Source: Silurus meridionalis (Eukaryota > Chordata > Actinopteri > Siluriformes > Siluridae). Taken from it: a stretch of 64,000 nucleotides of DNA. The notes under the pieces were generated by a model. That model was not told where the DNA came from, did not search any database, and saw nothing but the letters and a program-made list of their open reading frames with translations. Made by a program: the position numbers and the translations under genes. The stretch covers positions 20,370,905 through 20,434,904 of the forward strand of contig NC_060901.1 in the NCBI RefSeq assembly GCF_014805685.1, written 5' to 3'. Of this stretch, positions 34,260 through 44,632 are shown piece by piece; position 1 is the stretch's first letter; each line of letters starts with the position of its first letter.

Positions 34260-35035
34260 CCCAGGAGAAAGTCTAAAGCAGGAGGTAGAAGAGAGTGCTG
34301 TTTTTTTACTCTTTAAATGCACCTCTTCATCCTCTATACTGAATAATAATTTGAGAGCAGCATCTAATTTCCCTTCTTCAGCTCTAATCCGTTTGATCAA
34401 GGTAGGATTTGGAGGGTTATTTTCAAACATCATCTTCGACTTTTTTTCCCCCTCACACTGAAATCTGTGAAGGTCTATCTCCATAAACACACACCCTGTT
34501 TACGGAGCGGAGGCATAACCAACAACGATGATTTCCTGGATGTTAATTAAGCAGTTGAAAGCGGTGTATTCTCCATATTGCTTCGTCTGACTGGATTTGC
34601 GGAGGAGACGTCTGGGTGAAATGTTTTCCTTCATTCACCTTGAGACACTCTATTGGGTTGTAATCATTGTTTTGTGAAATTAAAAATGTTTGGAACGTCA
34701 CAAGCCCTGTAGCTAGCGTCTGGTCTGATGAGCTGTTCTTAGCTAAATAACACACAAACTCATGTGATTGGCTGGATTGTTTTTAGATCTTCCACTAGAT
34801 CCTCAGCTACACCTCACACCTCCAGTTCATGATCTTCCAAATACAGCATTTCTAACCAATCTCGGGATCATTCTTTATAATGGATTTCTCTGAGACAAGC
34901 AAAATTCCACAATTCCAGGACCAAATACAGGAGACACTCCTGCATCATGCAGTTACAATCAAAATAATACAAACGAGAAGATCCACTGATGAACCCCCAC
35001 TCTTAAAGAGTCAACGTGAATGTTTGGAATGAGAG
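34260..35035. other. Single-copy stretch
   Basis: No supported feature. The 105- and 99-codon frames between 34144 and 34490 overlap on opposite strands. Confidence 0.5.
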
Positions 35036-35110
35036 AAGTGGTAGCTAAATGGCTAAAATGTTGGACTTCTGATTTGAAGCACATGGGTTCAAATCCCACC
35101 AAGATTCCAA
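35036..35110 (+). mobile_element. tRNA-like head of a SINE
   Basis: A box GTGGTAGCTAAATGGCTAAAATG and B box GGGTTCAAATCCC are both clear. The SINE body is missing and a Tc1-like fragment follows within 40 bp. Confidence 0.78.
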
Positions 35111-35148
35111 CCCATCATATCCCTGCATTGCATTCATCCCCGAGGTTA

Positions 35149-35329
35149 TCTTGTGCACAGGGGCATTGCCAGGCTGGAACAGGTTTGGATGTTCTAGGTG
35201 AAGTCAAGGGCAAATTTCATGCTACTCAGCCAAAGACGTCCTATACAATTGTGTCTCCAAACGTTTGGAGAAGAACCACATATGGCTGAAGAAGGCTGGT
35301 GTCTGAATACTTTTGCAACAGATAGTGTA
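35149..35329 (-). mobile_element. Non-autonomous Tc1-like element fragment
   Basis: TTGTGCACAGGGGCATTGCC, CAAATTTCATGCTACTCAGCC, AAACGTTTGGAGAAGAACCACATATG and terminal GTCTGAATACTTTTGCA match the 5404-5883 family in reverse orientation. Confidence 0.78.
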
Positions 35330-35351
35330 GGTCTCATGTTGAGTCATGTAT

Positions 35352-35500
35352 TGTGGAGGTGGTAGTTCAGTGGGTAAGGTATTGGATATTAGATCGGAAG
35401 GTCATGAGTTCACATCCCAGCACCAGCGCCTGTGGACCGAGGTCCAGAATCCTCACCTGCTCAGCTGTAAGTCACGCTGGATGAAGGCTTGTATGTATTC
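35352..35500 (+). mobile_element. tRNA-like SINE
   Basis: A box GTGGTAGTTCAGTGGGTAAGG, B box GAGTTCACATCCCAG, then TGTAAGTCACGCTGGATGAAGGC, the 3' domain shared with the reverse copies. Confidence 0.82.
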
Positions 35501-35831
35501 ATGTATTAAAGTAAATCCTAAACTAAAAGTGATTTATAGCAACAAGCTTCAAATTAAATAGAAGCCTAACGAGCACTAAAGATGAACCAGGTGCAGAGTC
35601 ATGTGACTCAGAAAGTGCTGGGATCAGGTGATGTGCAGTGGCTGATGGGTAATGTAGTCTCTGTCTGGTGTAAAACCCTGAACCTCCATACGCTTTGATT
35701 TCCATTCAGGCCTTTTATATTGGGCTTTTTGTAGAACACAAAAGAACACAAAAACAAAAATACAAAAGAAAAAAGGGAATAATGGTGATCATGTGCTGTT
35801 ATGACACTGAACACAGCTGCAATGGTTATGG

Positions 35832-35833
<2 letters not shown>
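35501..35833. other. Single-copy stretch
   Basis: Nothing recognised. Confidence 0.5.

Positions 35834-35878
<45 letters not shown>
35834..35878. repeat. (TG)n microsatellite
   Basis: 22 units. Confidence 0.96.
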
Positions 35879-35880
<2 letters not shown>

Positions 35881-36072
35881 ATGGCCTGTAATAAAGTACT
35901 GTATGGGATTTTTAATTGCTGATTATAAAATGAAACAATGATCAAAGAGATGTTTAATCAGGGGTATGAATTCAGCACCATGGATGGTGGACTTTAGATA
36001 GATAGATAGATTTTTCCCTCTCTCCCTTTTATCCCAGTCTCCATCTCTCTTTCTCTTTCTTTTTTCCATATC

Positions 36073-36135
36073 TCAAAGACGTCCGATTCCATTGTATGCC
36101 TCCAACACTTAGGAGAAGAAACACATATGGGTGTA
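36073..36135 (-). mobile_element. Short Tc1-like element scrap
   Basis: AAAGACGTCCGATTCCATTGTATG followed by AGGAGAAGAAACACATATGGGTG matches the terminal 60 bp of the fragments at 35149 and 53838. Confidence 0.6.
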
Positions 36136-36389
36136 ACTGTAACATAACTGTAAATATTGAGGCGCAGTACAATTTATATCATGAGCCCTGGACGTGATAC
36201 ACACCTGACACCTGGACCTGGACCAGGAACTGGAACTGGACCTGGACCCTCCACAGGAAATTTTTAAAGGAAGGAGAAAACATTCCCAGAACATTCCCAG
36301 TATAAGCTGTTACTATGGAAACGACATTCACAATAAAAGTGTTTTCATTCAAAGCAGTGGGATGGTGTTATAGAAAATCTTTTCACATC

Positions 36390-36391
<2 letters not shown>

Positions 36392-36453
<62 letters not shown>
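36392..36453. repeat. (CA)n microsatellite
   Basis: 31 pure units; first of five CA tracts in 510 bp. Confidence 0.97.
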
Positions 36454-36455
<2 letters not shown>

Positions 36456-36567
36456 AAAACAGACACACACATACACCTCTTTTGTGTTTTTATTTCTTTT
36501 TTCCAGCCCTCCTCCGTTTTGAACATTCATGTATAAACCGTCTTTCAATTTATTTACAAACTCCTTT

Positions 36568-36652
36568 TCTCTCTCTCTCACTCACACACACACACACACA
36601 CACACACCTTTTTGTAAAGCACAGAAAAAACACGCACACACACACACACACA
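36568..36652. repeat. CT and (CA)n compound tracts
   Basis: CT 36568-36579, CA 36583-36608 and CA 36635-36652. Confidence 0.94.
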
Positions 36653-36712
36653 GTCACAAGCCTTTGTGTTCTTGCTAGTTCACTTTATGTATCCTGACAT
36701 CCTCCTTTCCCA

Positions 36713-36715
<3 letters not shown>

Positions 36716-36748
<33 letters not shown>
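36716..36748. repeat. (CA)n microsatellite
   Basis: 16 units. Confidence 0.95.
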
Positions 36749-36749
<1 letters not shown>

Positions 36750-36824
36750 ACTTCTCTCTGTGTCTTTCACACTGCACACACACAAACTCTCTCTTTCTCT
36801 CCATCTCTTTACTTCTCTCCATGT

Positions 36825-36826
<2 letters not shown>

Positions 36827-36898
<72 letters not shown>
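36827..36898. repeat. (CA)n microsatellite, longest in the window
   Basis: 36 uninterrupted CA units (72 bp). Confidence 0.97.
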
Positions 36899-36902
<4 letters not shown>

Positions 36903-36995
36903 TATGGCAGGTCTTCTTGATTGATGTAGCAGCTTCACTCAGGGTTAATTTACAGTCATGAATAATGCAGGAGGTGAAGCTGTCGCTCCATTCAG

Positions 36996-37000
<5 letters not shown>

Positions 37001-37042
<42 letters not shown>

Positions 37043-37100
37043 TCCCTCCATCCCTCCCTCCCTCTATCCCTCTATCCCTTCCTCTTTTCCTCTTTTCTCT
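37001..37100. repeat. (CT)n and CCCT polypyrimidine tract
   Basis: CT to 37040, then CCCTCCCTCCATC-type text. Confidence 0.92.
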
Positions 37101-37299
37101 CTCCATGGGGTGAAGCTTCAGGCTGAATCAAGACGTTTCACTCATCCATCCTTCTCCCTCCTTTCTGCCAGGGCTCCCTCAGTGAGAAGAGAAAACCTCA
37201 GGCCTGTTATTGCATCCTTTTCATATTAATGATTGAGGCGTCGGAATGGTCAACACCGTAAACGAATAACATCTGATTAGTATTCTGTATATTTTTTTG

Positions 37300-37301
<2 letters not shown>

Positions 37302-37362
<61 letters not shown>
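37302..37362. repeat. (TG)n microsatellite
   Basis: 30 units. Confidence 0.97.
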
Positions 37363-37368
<6 letters not shown>

Positions 37369-37630
37369 CCCGAAGAAAAAACCATCGAAGTGTGACGTAT
37401 TATGATGTTGATGAATTAACCCTGAGCAAAAAGTACGAGTTTTTGGGTGACGCATGACTGAGAGACGCTGCAACACACAAGAGTGAAAAAAAAAGATCAG
37501 GTGGAAACGTCAACAACAAAACAACAACAAAACATCCACAACATGGTTATTTACCAAACCAAAAAAGGAAAAGAAAAGGAAAAGGAAAGCTGGACGTCTA
37601 CACCATTTCTGGATACATTTGAAAATTAAG

Positions 37631-37927
37631 TTTTCATCTAAAAATGTTCCGCGTCCATACTTTCTTCTTTAGCTGTTTCCCAAAACTTGTTGATCTGCAC
37701 TGAAACGTCGGAAAACGGCTGACGCTTATTTACTTTCCGGCTCTTTTAAACGTTGTTGCAATAACTAAAAAAGCGCCATCATTTCCCAAAGCCTCCGTTG
37801 CGACTTGGCATTTGCAAATGTATCCACTTTGGAGAGCGTTTTTCAAAAAGCTATTTTTGTCGCTGACCGAAAGCACCTTCAGTGTGGACGTTTCCAAACA
37901 AAAATGTATCAGTGTGGACACGGCCTA
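37631..37927 (-). mobile_element. GTGTGGAC-ended non-autonomous DNA element, copy 1
   Basis: Begins CATCTAAAAATGTTCC...GTCCATAC and ends CAGTGTGGACACGGCC. The interior CCACTTTGGAGAGCGTTTTTCAAAAA is the reverse complement of text in copy 2 (50828-51175). No coding capacity. Confidence 0.65.
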
Positions 37928-38923
37928 AGATCCAGGCTTTTGGAGGACACGTGCTGGACGTGTTGAGCGTTCTCTGGTGTAACCCATCCTCCTCCTTGAT
38001 TTCAACAAGTCCTGATCTGTTACTCGGTGGGTTTTAAGTATTAGAACTGGAGATAACACAAGGATCGTACCTGAGTGATGTTATACGTCGCCCTGGTTTC
38101 ATGTGATTGACTGATTCTATCTTGATGAATATGTTGAGATGGGATGATATGATTCTTGAAATATATGTCGAAATATTTCCGAAATTACCTCGAGATGATG
38201 TTTGGTGGAATGTTGAAATAAAAAAAGAATAATAAAGAGCAGGATGTAAAGGCACTGCAGGGACGCCTGTGGCACTCTGGGTATCGATCGCTGGATCAGG
38301 TATCACATTGTGCAGGAAATAAGTATAGACCAAAATTCAATCTGTCACCAAAATATGACGAATGCGACTCTGTAACAGGAGAAACGAAGAAATCTAAAAC
38401 ATGTCGATGGAAAGACGAAGCGGGTCGACGCATTACAGCGAGTGTTTACTGGCACACGGCGATGCATCCTCCTGAAACGGGACACGTCTTAAATACCGCA
38501 GGACATGCAATATTAATGCGTCTGTCTCCAACCTTCACTGTGAGGCTGTGTGTGTGTGCACGCACTAGTTCTCCAAACTCTTGACCAGGCTCAGAACCCT
38601 GAGCTCTTCTGCCCCTTTGATGCCCCGGGTGGGGGTGAGAGGGCTTTGCGATCCCCTGATGAGTACCTTGGACAGTGATTGATAGGGTTGAGTTTCTCCC
38701 AGAGTTCAGGAGGAAACCCGAAAGAGACCTCGAACCTCTCTTTTTTTCTTCTCCCCTCTCACGCTTCTTTCTGCTCTTTCAGAAGGTCAAATCACTGCTC
38801 CTTCATTTTTCACTCATGACGTTTGTCCAGCTCAGCATTTCCACACAAACCAAAAAAAAAAATTGTTCCATCAAAATTCATCACTGTTCATGAAGTCTAC
38901 GGTTACTGTTAAGCGTCTACACT
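37928..38923. other. Single-copy stretch
   Basis: Nothing supported; frames of 72-99 codons lack motifs. Confidence 0.5.
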
Positions 38924-39050
38924 GTTACCATGTGGTTAAGGTGTTACACTTTGGATCCGAAGGTTTTGAGCTCAAATCCCAGCCACAGCAAGCTGGGCCC
39001 CTGAGCAGGGCCCTTAAACCCAGAGCTACTCAAGTGTATGAATAAGAGAA
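38924..39050 (+). mobile_element. tRNA-like SINE
   Basis: TGTGGTTAAGGTGTTACAC, B box GAGCTCAAATCCCAG, then AAGCTGGGCCCCTGAGCAGGGCCCTTAAACC. Confidence 0.82.
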
Positions 39051-39074
39051 CTGTCACATTGTGAAAAACAGGGA

Positions 39075-39215
39075 GCCAGGATCTAAGGATTCACAGGATC
39101 TACATTACCTGCAGCATCTGCAGGATCCACAGAATCAACAAGATCTACAGGAACTACAGGATCTATGGCATCTTCAAATCTACAATATCTATGGATCTGC
39201 AGAATCTACAAGAAC
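39075..39215 (+). repeat. Degenerate short-unit minisatellite
   Basis: Words of the type AGGATCTAC, AGAATCTAC and CAGGATCCAC repeat at 9-15 bp spacing with no strict period. Confidence 0.7.
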
Positions 39216-40736
39216 GTGTCTTGTGTGCTTGTGAAGCCGATCACATTCATTATCTCAGAAAGCACTTAATGAGCCTTCATTGAGATTGTAGCAGCTCTAT
39301 AACGCTGAATTTAATGCCACGTTAATCCAATGGAATGATCTCCAGATCTGCTCGACTGACCCCACATCAGACGTTTGGCTGCGATGATGGAATGTGGGCA
39401 GCTGGACCTCATGGCCTGCTGCGTGCTGACCCGAGGCTGCTCGTTGTCACGTGCTGGACCTTGACACGCATTATAAATCAGCCAAGGTGGACGTTCGGCT
39501 GCTGTTTTTCTTCCCGGACCTCGAGACCTCCAGCTCGCCTGTGTTTGGGTTCTAGAATGGACTCGGAACCGTACGCACCATGAAAAGAGGAATTCAAAGG
39601 CCTGTGCTTTTGATCTGAGTTCTCAGGGAAGGAACGAACCCGGGAGCTCGGGGACGGCGTTTGCATGATCGAGTTTGGAACGCGAAGCCGAGCGGGAGGA
39701 GAAAAGAACATAAAAATAATAAAGTTTAGATGAACACTTCGGGCTATAATTTCAAAACCGGAATTAAATAAAGCAGTGAAATTAAATAAAGGATGAAAGG
39801 CAGCTTTATGCAGCTCATGTTTAAATATATAAAGCCTCAATAACCCACGTCAACGTACATACCAAATCATCTGCATCTCAGCTTTCTATACAGGATTTCT
39901 TATTTACAGTGTCGTGGTGCCGCAGCGTTCACAGAGTTATTACATCAAACTGAAAAACTCGTCCCAACTCGGATATTCTTACAGTCCAGAAGGTTAAACC
40001 CATCCTGAAGTCATTATCATATTATAATTAAAACCAGCTGAACCTGTGCTCTTTAATATGTTCCTTCATTAGCCTGAGATGTATGAACTTACTAAGCAGC
40101 GCCCTTTGGATCTACACCTTCTGTGACATTATGAAATAAAATATATAAATAAATGAACAAGTGCAAACGTTGAGGAGTTTATATATAAAACAATTAGCCA
40201 GAAAATTTAACCCTAATTAATTAATTAATACATATCATTATTTAATAATTAAATACACAAATGTTTGTCTGACCGTAAGATTGCTATGTGCTTTTTCTTG
40301 AACAACCTATTCCACATTTAGTCACAAGAGTCTTTGAGTCACAGGTTTTGGTCATAAAAATCGTGAACTGTACGTGTAACGACACAATGTTGCTACCGAA
40401 TTATAAAATCCTGATCAAGAGCTTCCGACCAATCAGAAGCAGGAATTCTTACATCAAACCTACTTTGATATTACATACCTACGAGCAGCATTATAAGATG
40501 AATGCGATTTATTGAGGGATTCTAATAATGTTTACTGTACGTATTTATTTGGGTACGATAAATTAAAACCATTTTAAAAAATACATTTGAAAACTATAAC
40601 CGACAATTCATTTTAAAGTTATCGCTGTTTGTACAAAAATCATTCGAAAGTGCAGAAACTGACTCGGCCCTCGTTTTTCCTTACGGACATTCTGGCTTCA
40701 AACTCATCATTTTTCATTCTAATAGGAGAGAGACAG

Positions 40737-40740
<4 letters not shown>
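39216..40740. other. Single-copy stretch, no supported gene
   Basis: The frames at 39335-39583 (+) and 39478-39840 (-, 120 codons) overlap antisense and have no domain. AT-rich after 40100. Confidence 0.5.

Positions 40741-40782
<42 letters not shown>
40741..40782. repeat. (AG)n microsatellite
   Basis: 21 units, preceded by impure AG. Confidence 0.96.
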
Positions 40783-40783
<1 letters not shown>

Positions 40784-41215
40784 CCTATATGTACTTAAAC
40801 ATGCCATGAATGGACGACAGATTTGGATACATTACTCTTATCTAAAGATTTTACATCGGTTTGAAGAAGCTGTGTTTGAGGATGGATTGGCTTCAGATAC
40901 GAGTCGCCTGGAGGACGTCATTTAATGTCGGCTATACTAACACTGCCCACATTTCCATAGCGTGAATGTTTACTCACATTCCCCTGAAGACTGAAGGAAG
41001 CATTAGGAGACAGATGAAGAGCCTAAAGCGATCTTTGATGTTGCAGAAATATAAAACAATATATATAACGCTAAATATCATTGTGCTTTAGAGGGAAATA
41101 CTCTGAGTTCAGATCGGTGCTTGGGCCCCGCGGCAGAGTGAAGTTTTGTACTGGAGTGAAAGGTGGTAGTTTATATCCTGGGACTTGTTTCCTTCCTTCC
41201 TTGGCGTCTGCACGT

Positions 41216-41216
<1 letters not shown>

Positions 41217-41264
<48 letters not shown>
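41217..41264. repeat. (CA)n microsatellite
   Basis: 24 units. Confidence 0.97.
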
Positions 41265-41268
<4 letters not shown>

Positions 41269-41363
41269 ATTCTATTGTCTATAATTCTATATTTAGAACC
41301 TCATTTCTGTAGTCACTCTAACAGAAGTAGTAAATACGAACTTTCACACAAACACCAAAGCTA

Positions 41364-41365
<2 letters not shown>

Positions 41366-41417
<52 letters not shown>
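41366..41417. repeat. (TG)n microsatellite
   Basis: 26 units, opposite orientation to the CA tract 100 bp upstream. Confidence 0.97.
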
Positions 41418-41421
<4 letters not shown>

Positions 41422-41962
41422 TGTGCCAAAGGTTGTCAGCCACATTTGGAATCACAACATGACAGATACGATTCACATGTCACACGGTCAGTTCCCTCAG
41501 TGACCCAGACGCTGCCTGCAGACAGTAGGCCCCAAAATTCCAGTCTCGGGTTCCAGCTAAAGGAGCAGCGTGATTAGCCAGCTGGCGTATCTTCAATCTT
41601 CATGCCACAGAGCTACGCAGTGGAGATTGAGACTCGATGAAATCAAAGGAATGTTTATTTTTTTAATACTGACAGATACATGGCACTACAGTTTCTACTG
41701 CTGATACTGAACCTGATACTCTTACAATTATTACTGCTACTGCTTTTCACCCCCAGGCCTGATGTTCTACCTGAACCAATCCACCTCTTAATTCCATCAG
41801 TATTATAGAGAAGTGCAGTAGAACAGAGCTGCATCACATACAGGATCACATACAGCGAATATGAATATCAGCATTAACGCAAGAAACACAATGAACACTA
41901 TTCAACATGTCTCCTTTCACTGGAGCCACAACTGCACCTCCACATACATTATCTTCAGCAGA
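41418..41962. other. Single-copy stretch
   Basis: Nothing recognised. Confidence 0.5.
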
Positions 41963-41981
41963 AGCACCGATATTCACCTCA

Positions 41982-42032
<51 letters not shown>

Positions 42033-42056
42033 AGCACCGATATTCACCTCATCACA
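41963..42056. repeat. (CA)n flanked by 24-bp direct repeats
   Basis: Exact copies of AGCACCGATATTCACCTCAT plus TCACA at 41963-41986 and 42033-42056 enclose CA 41983-42031. Confidence 0.93.
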
Positions 42057-42140
42057 TCACCCCAGCATCTTTTTCATTGTTTCTGTGAATTACTGCTTTA
42101 ATGGCGATTTCAAATGAATATACAGTAAAGAAATATATGT

Positions 42141-42180
42141 TATATTATATTATATTATATTATATTATATTATATTATAT
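42141..42180. repeat. (TATAT)8 pentanucleotide repeat
   Basis: Eight identical 5-bp units. Confidence 0.96.
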
Positions 42181-43017
42181 CAGTATACCAGGGTTGCTGG
42201 TGCTGCTTGGGTGTGTTTATTATGAACTCTGTGATTAGTATTTACACCCGTAACACTGCCCTGATTATATTTGGAGTCTTTAATAGTAGGCAGTGAAAGT
42301 TAATTGTCCATTCAGCTTTAAAACTAATACAGTAGGACTGAACTGTTTGAGTTTATAATAGATACAGTTATATTCATCAATGAGCTTTTATGTTTTGATA
42401 AAGTGCCGAATCCTCCATTCCAATCAGTCAGTTGATGTTTATTTATTTTCTATAATATAAATTATTCATTTTCGGTATAAAAGCCATTTTTAGAAGGAGT
42501 CTCCAGTGTAAATAAAGGACATACTAACACTATTATTACAATGAATATTATTTCAATATAATACAGTGATTCCAGTGAAAATGATTGGTGTAGACTCCAG
42601 GCTTTTGATCAAGAAGCCTCATAATAGAACCATGAAGACACGGGGTTAAAACTGTAATTGTGGTTAACGAGCGTATTCCCTGAAGTCCTGCGGTCTGGTG
42701 TGTGTGCAGTGGATGAGGTGTAAAGTATGATGAGAATCCTCATGGCCATGTCTCACCCCAGTCAGGACGCGCTCTCTCTCTCTCTCTCCTGGTTCTGATG
42801 GAAAAAGTGTAATAATGGAATGTGAAGCGCGAGTTCTTCCTGTCTGCGCTCATTACGCCTCCCGTTAGCAGCCACCGCTTCATTTCCTCCTATACCCTGC
42901 CTCTGGATATATTTCCATTACACTCATCAGAAGATATCAGGCAGCTTCTGCAACTTACCGTTCAATTACAATAATGCAGAACACGGAAATATTAATCATG
43001 TGTGAAATAAAAGAATA

Positions 43018-43021
<4 letters not shown>
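42181..43021. other. Single-copy stretch
   Basis: Short CT run near 42772-42788; otherwise nothing. Confidence 0.5.

Positions 43022-43071
<50 letters not shown>
43022..43071. repeat. (ATA)n microsatellite
   Basis: About 16 units, followed by A/T low-complexity DNA to about 43340. Confidence 0.94.
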
Positions 43072-43073
<2 letters not shown>

Positions 43074-43471
43074 TGTATATATTATTAAACAAAAATATAT
43101 ATTAAAAAAATTATTTAAAAAATATACATGCAATAAATAATGTCAAGAAAATAAATAAATTAAACATGTGTGAACAATATAGATATAAAAATGAATAATG
43201 TTCAATATAAATAAATAAATATGAAAAAAAATCTGCTAGTTAAACACAAATAAGTAAATATATGAATAAAATGTTACAATGTTAAATGTTAAAAAATCAA
43301 AAATATAAATATTATTGTACAAAATAATGAAGGAATAAAAAATGTATGGTTTGAAAATAAAGTGGGTTTTCTTTCTGTCTGCAGTCGCTTCATCTCCCTA
43401 TTAACACCAATGACTTCAAAATCTTCAGCTTCTGCATCCAGAATTCAACTACATGCTGAAAAAATGCTAAG

Positions 43472-43473
<2 letters not shown>

Positions 43474-43515
<42 letters not shown>
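43474..43515. repeat. (CT)n then (CA)n
   Basis: CT to 43507, then a few CA units. Confidence 0.94.
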
Positions 43516-43516
<1 letters not shown>

Positions 43517-43634
43517 AACATTTTTCATAATAAGATGCTCTAATAGTATTTTTTGACCCAGATGTGTCAGCTGTGCTTCGTCATGCCACTTTATCACCTC
43601 GCATTCCTCCTGACTGAACCAATCAAATCTGTTT

Positions 43635-43637
<3 letters not shown>

Positions 43638-43703
<66 letters not shown>
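43638..43703. repeat. (CA)n microsatellite
   Basis: 32 units. Confidence 0.97.
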
Positions 43704-43704
<1 letters not shown>

Positions 43705-44157
43705 CATTCTTCCTCCAATTTGTTTTTTCTTTTACCTTTTGTGAAAAAAAAACCCTTAAGCACGTGTTTATAGTGTCTCCGAGACGAGTCCGCTCACGTG
43801 ATATGTTATCAGTACATCCTACATACATACACACGTTCCCGTCCTCTCCTCGTCTCTCTCATCCTTCATTCCGTCACTGAGCGATCTCCGTGCTTTATTA
43901 ACGGCACTGTTTATTTATTTAATTGCTCTTTATTGAGCAGGGAAATGGCTCCGAGATTACATCTCCTGTGCAAATGAGCTCGAATTCACACAGCTGCTCG
44001 ACGATTCCTGCGTCGCGCCCGAGCCGGCCTTCTTCCTTTTCTCTCGGTTTTATGGATCTAAAGAGCCTGGAGGAGTTTACATTATCTCCAGCATTGTTGG
44101 GGAGAAAAAAGATAAATACCAAGAACTAACACAGAGATCTGAGCACAGGTACATGCA
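43704..44157. other. Single-copy stretch, regulatory-looking
   Basis: 43860-44110 is complex sequence containing TTATTTATTTAATTGC and CTCCTGTGCAAATGAGC. The opposed frames at 43919-44129 are antisense to each other and unsupported. Confidence 0.35.
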
Positions 44158-44180
44158 GCACACACACTTCCAATGCTAAT

Positions 44181-44228
<48 letters not shown>

Positions 44229-44278
44229 GCTTCCAATGCTAATATAACACACACACGCTTCTAATGCTAATATAACAC

Positions 44279-44320
<42 letters not shown>

Positions 44321-44377
44321 TTGTAATGCTAATATAACACACACGCACATGATACTAATGCTAATATAACACACACA
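44158..44377 (+). repeat. Composite array of a 20-bp spacer and (CA)n blocks
   Basis: Five copies of a spacer of the type CTTCCAATGCTAATATAA alternate with CA blocks of very different length (44186-44226 and 44289-44318 are long, others only 4-6 units). Confidence 0.92.
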
Positions 44378-44427
44378 AATTTAAAAATGCATGCAAATGC
44401 AACTAAAACAGAAACACACAAGTCTCA

Positions 44428-44550
44428 TCCATACAACTGAGCAGTTATGGGGTTAAGGGCCTTGCTCAGGGGCCCAGGAGTGGCAGTTAGGTTTGGCTGT
44501 GATATGAACTCACAAACTTTCGGTTGAAAATCCACCTTCCCATGGTGCTT
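44428..44550 (-). mobile_element. tRNA-like SINE fragment
   Basis: GGTTAAGGGCCTTGCTCAGGGGCCCAGGAGTGGCAG, then GATATGAACTCACAAAC at the B box. Lies directly before the giant minisatellite. Confidence 0.78.
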
Positions 44551-44632
44551 GTAAACGTGAGTGTGTACAGGATGTAGCTTTCTGACTCAAAACTTTATCC
44601 AGAAATGATGTGAAACAATGATTTTCATTGCC

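Noticed and set aside
35036..35110. A functional tRNA gene
   Set aside because: A and B boxes are present but the acceptor stem does not pair and the same head occurs in many SINE copies in the window.
44158..44377. CRISPR-like array (repeat plus variable spacers)
   Set aside because: The variable parts are all CA repeats that differ only in length, not unique spacers.
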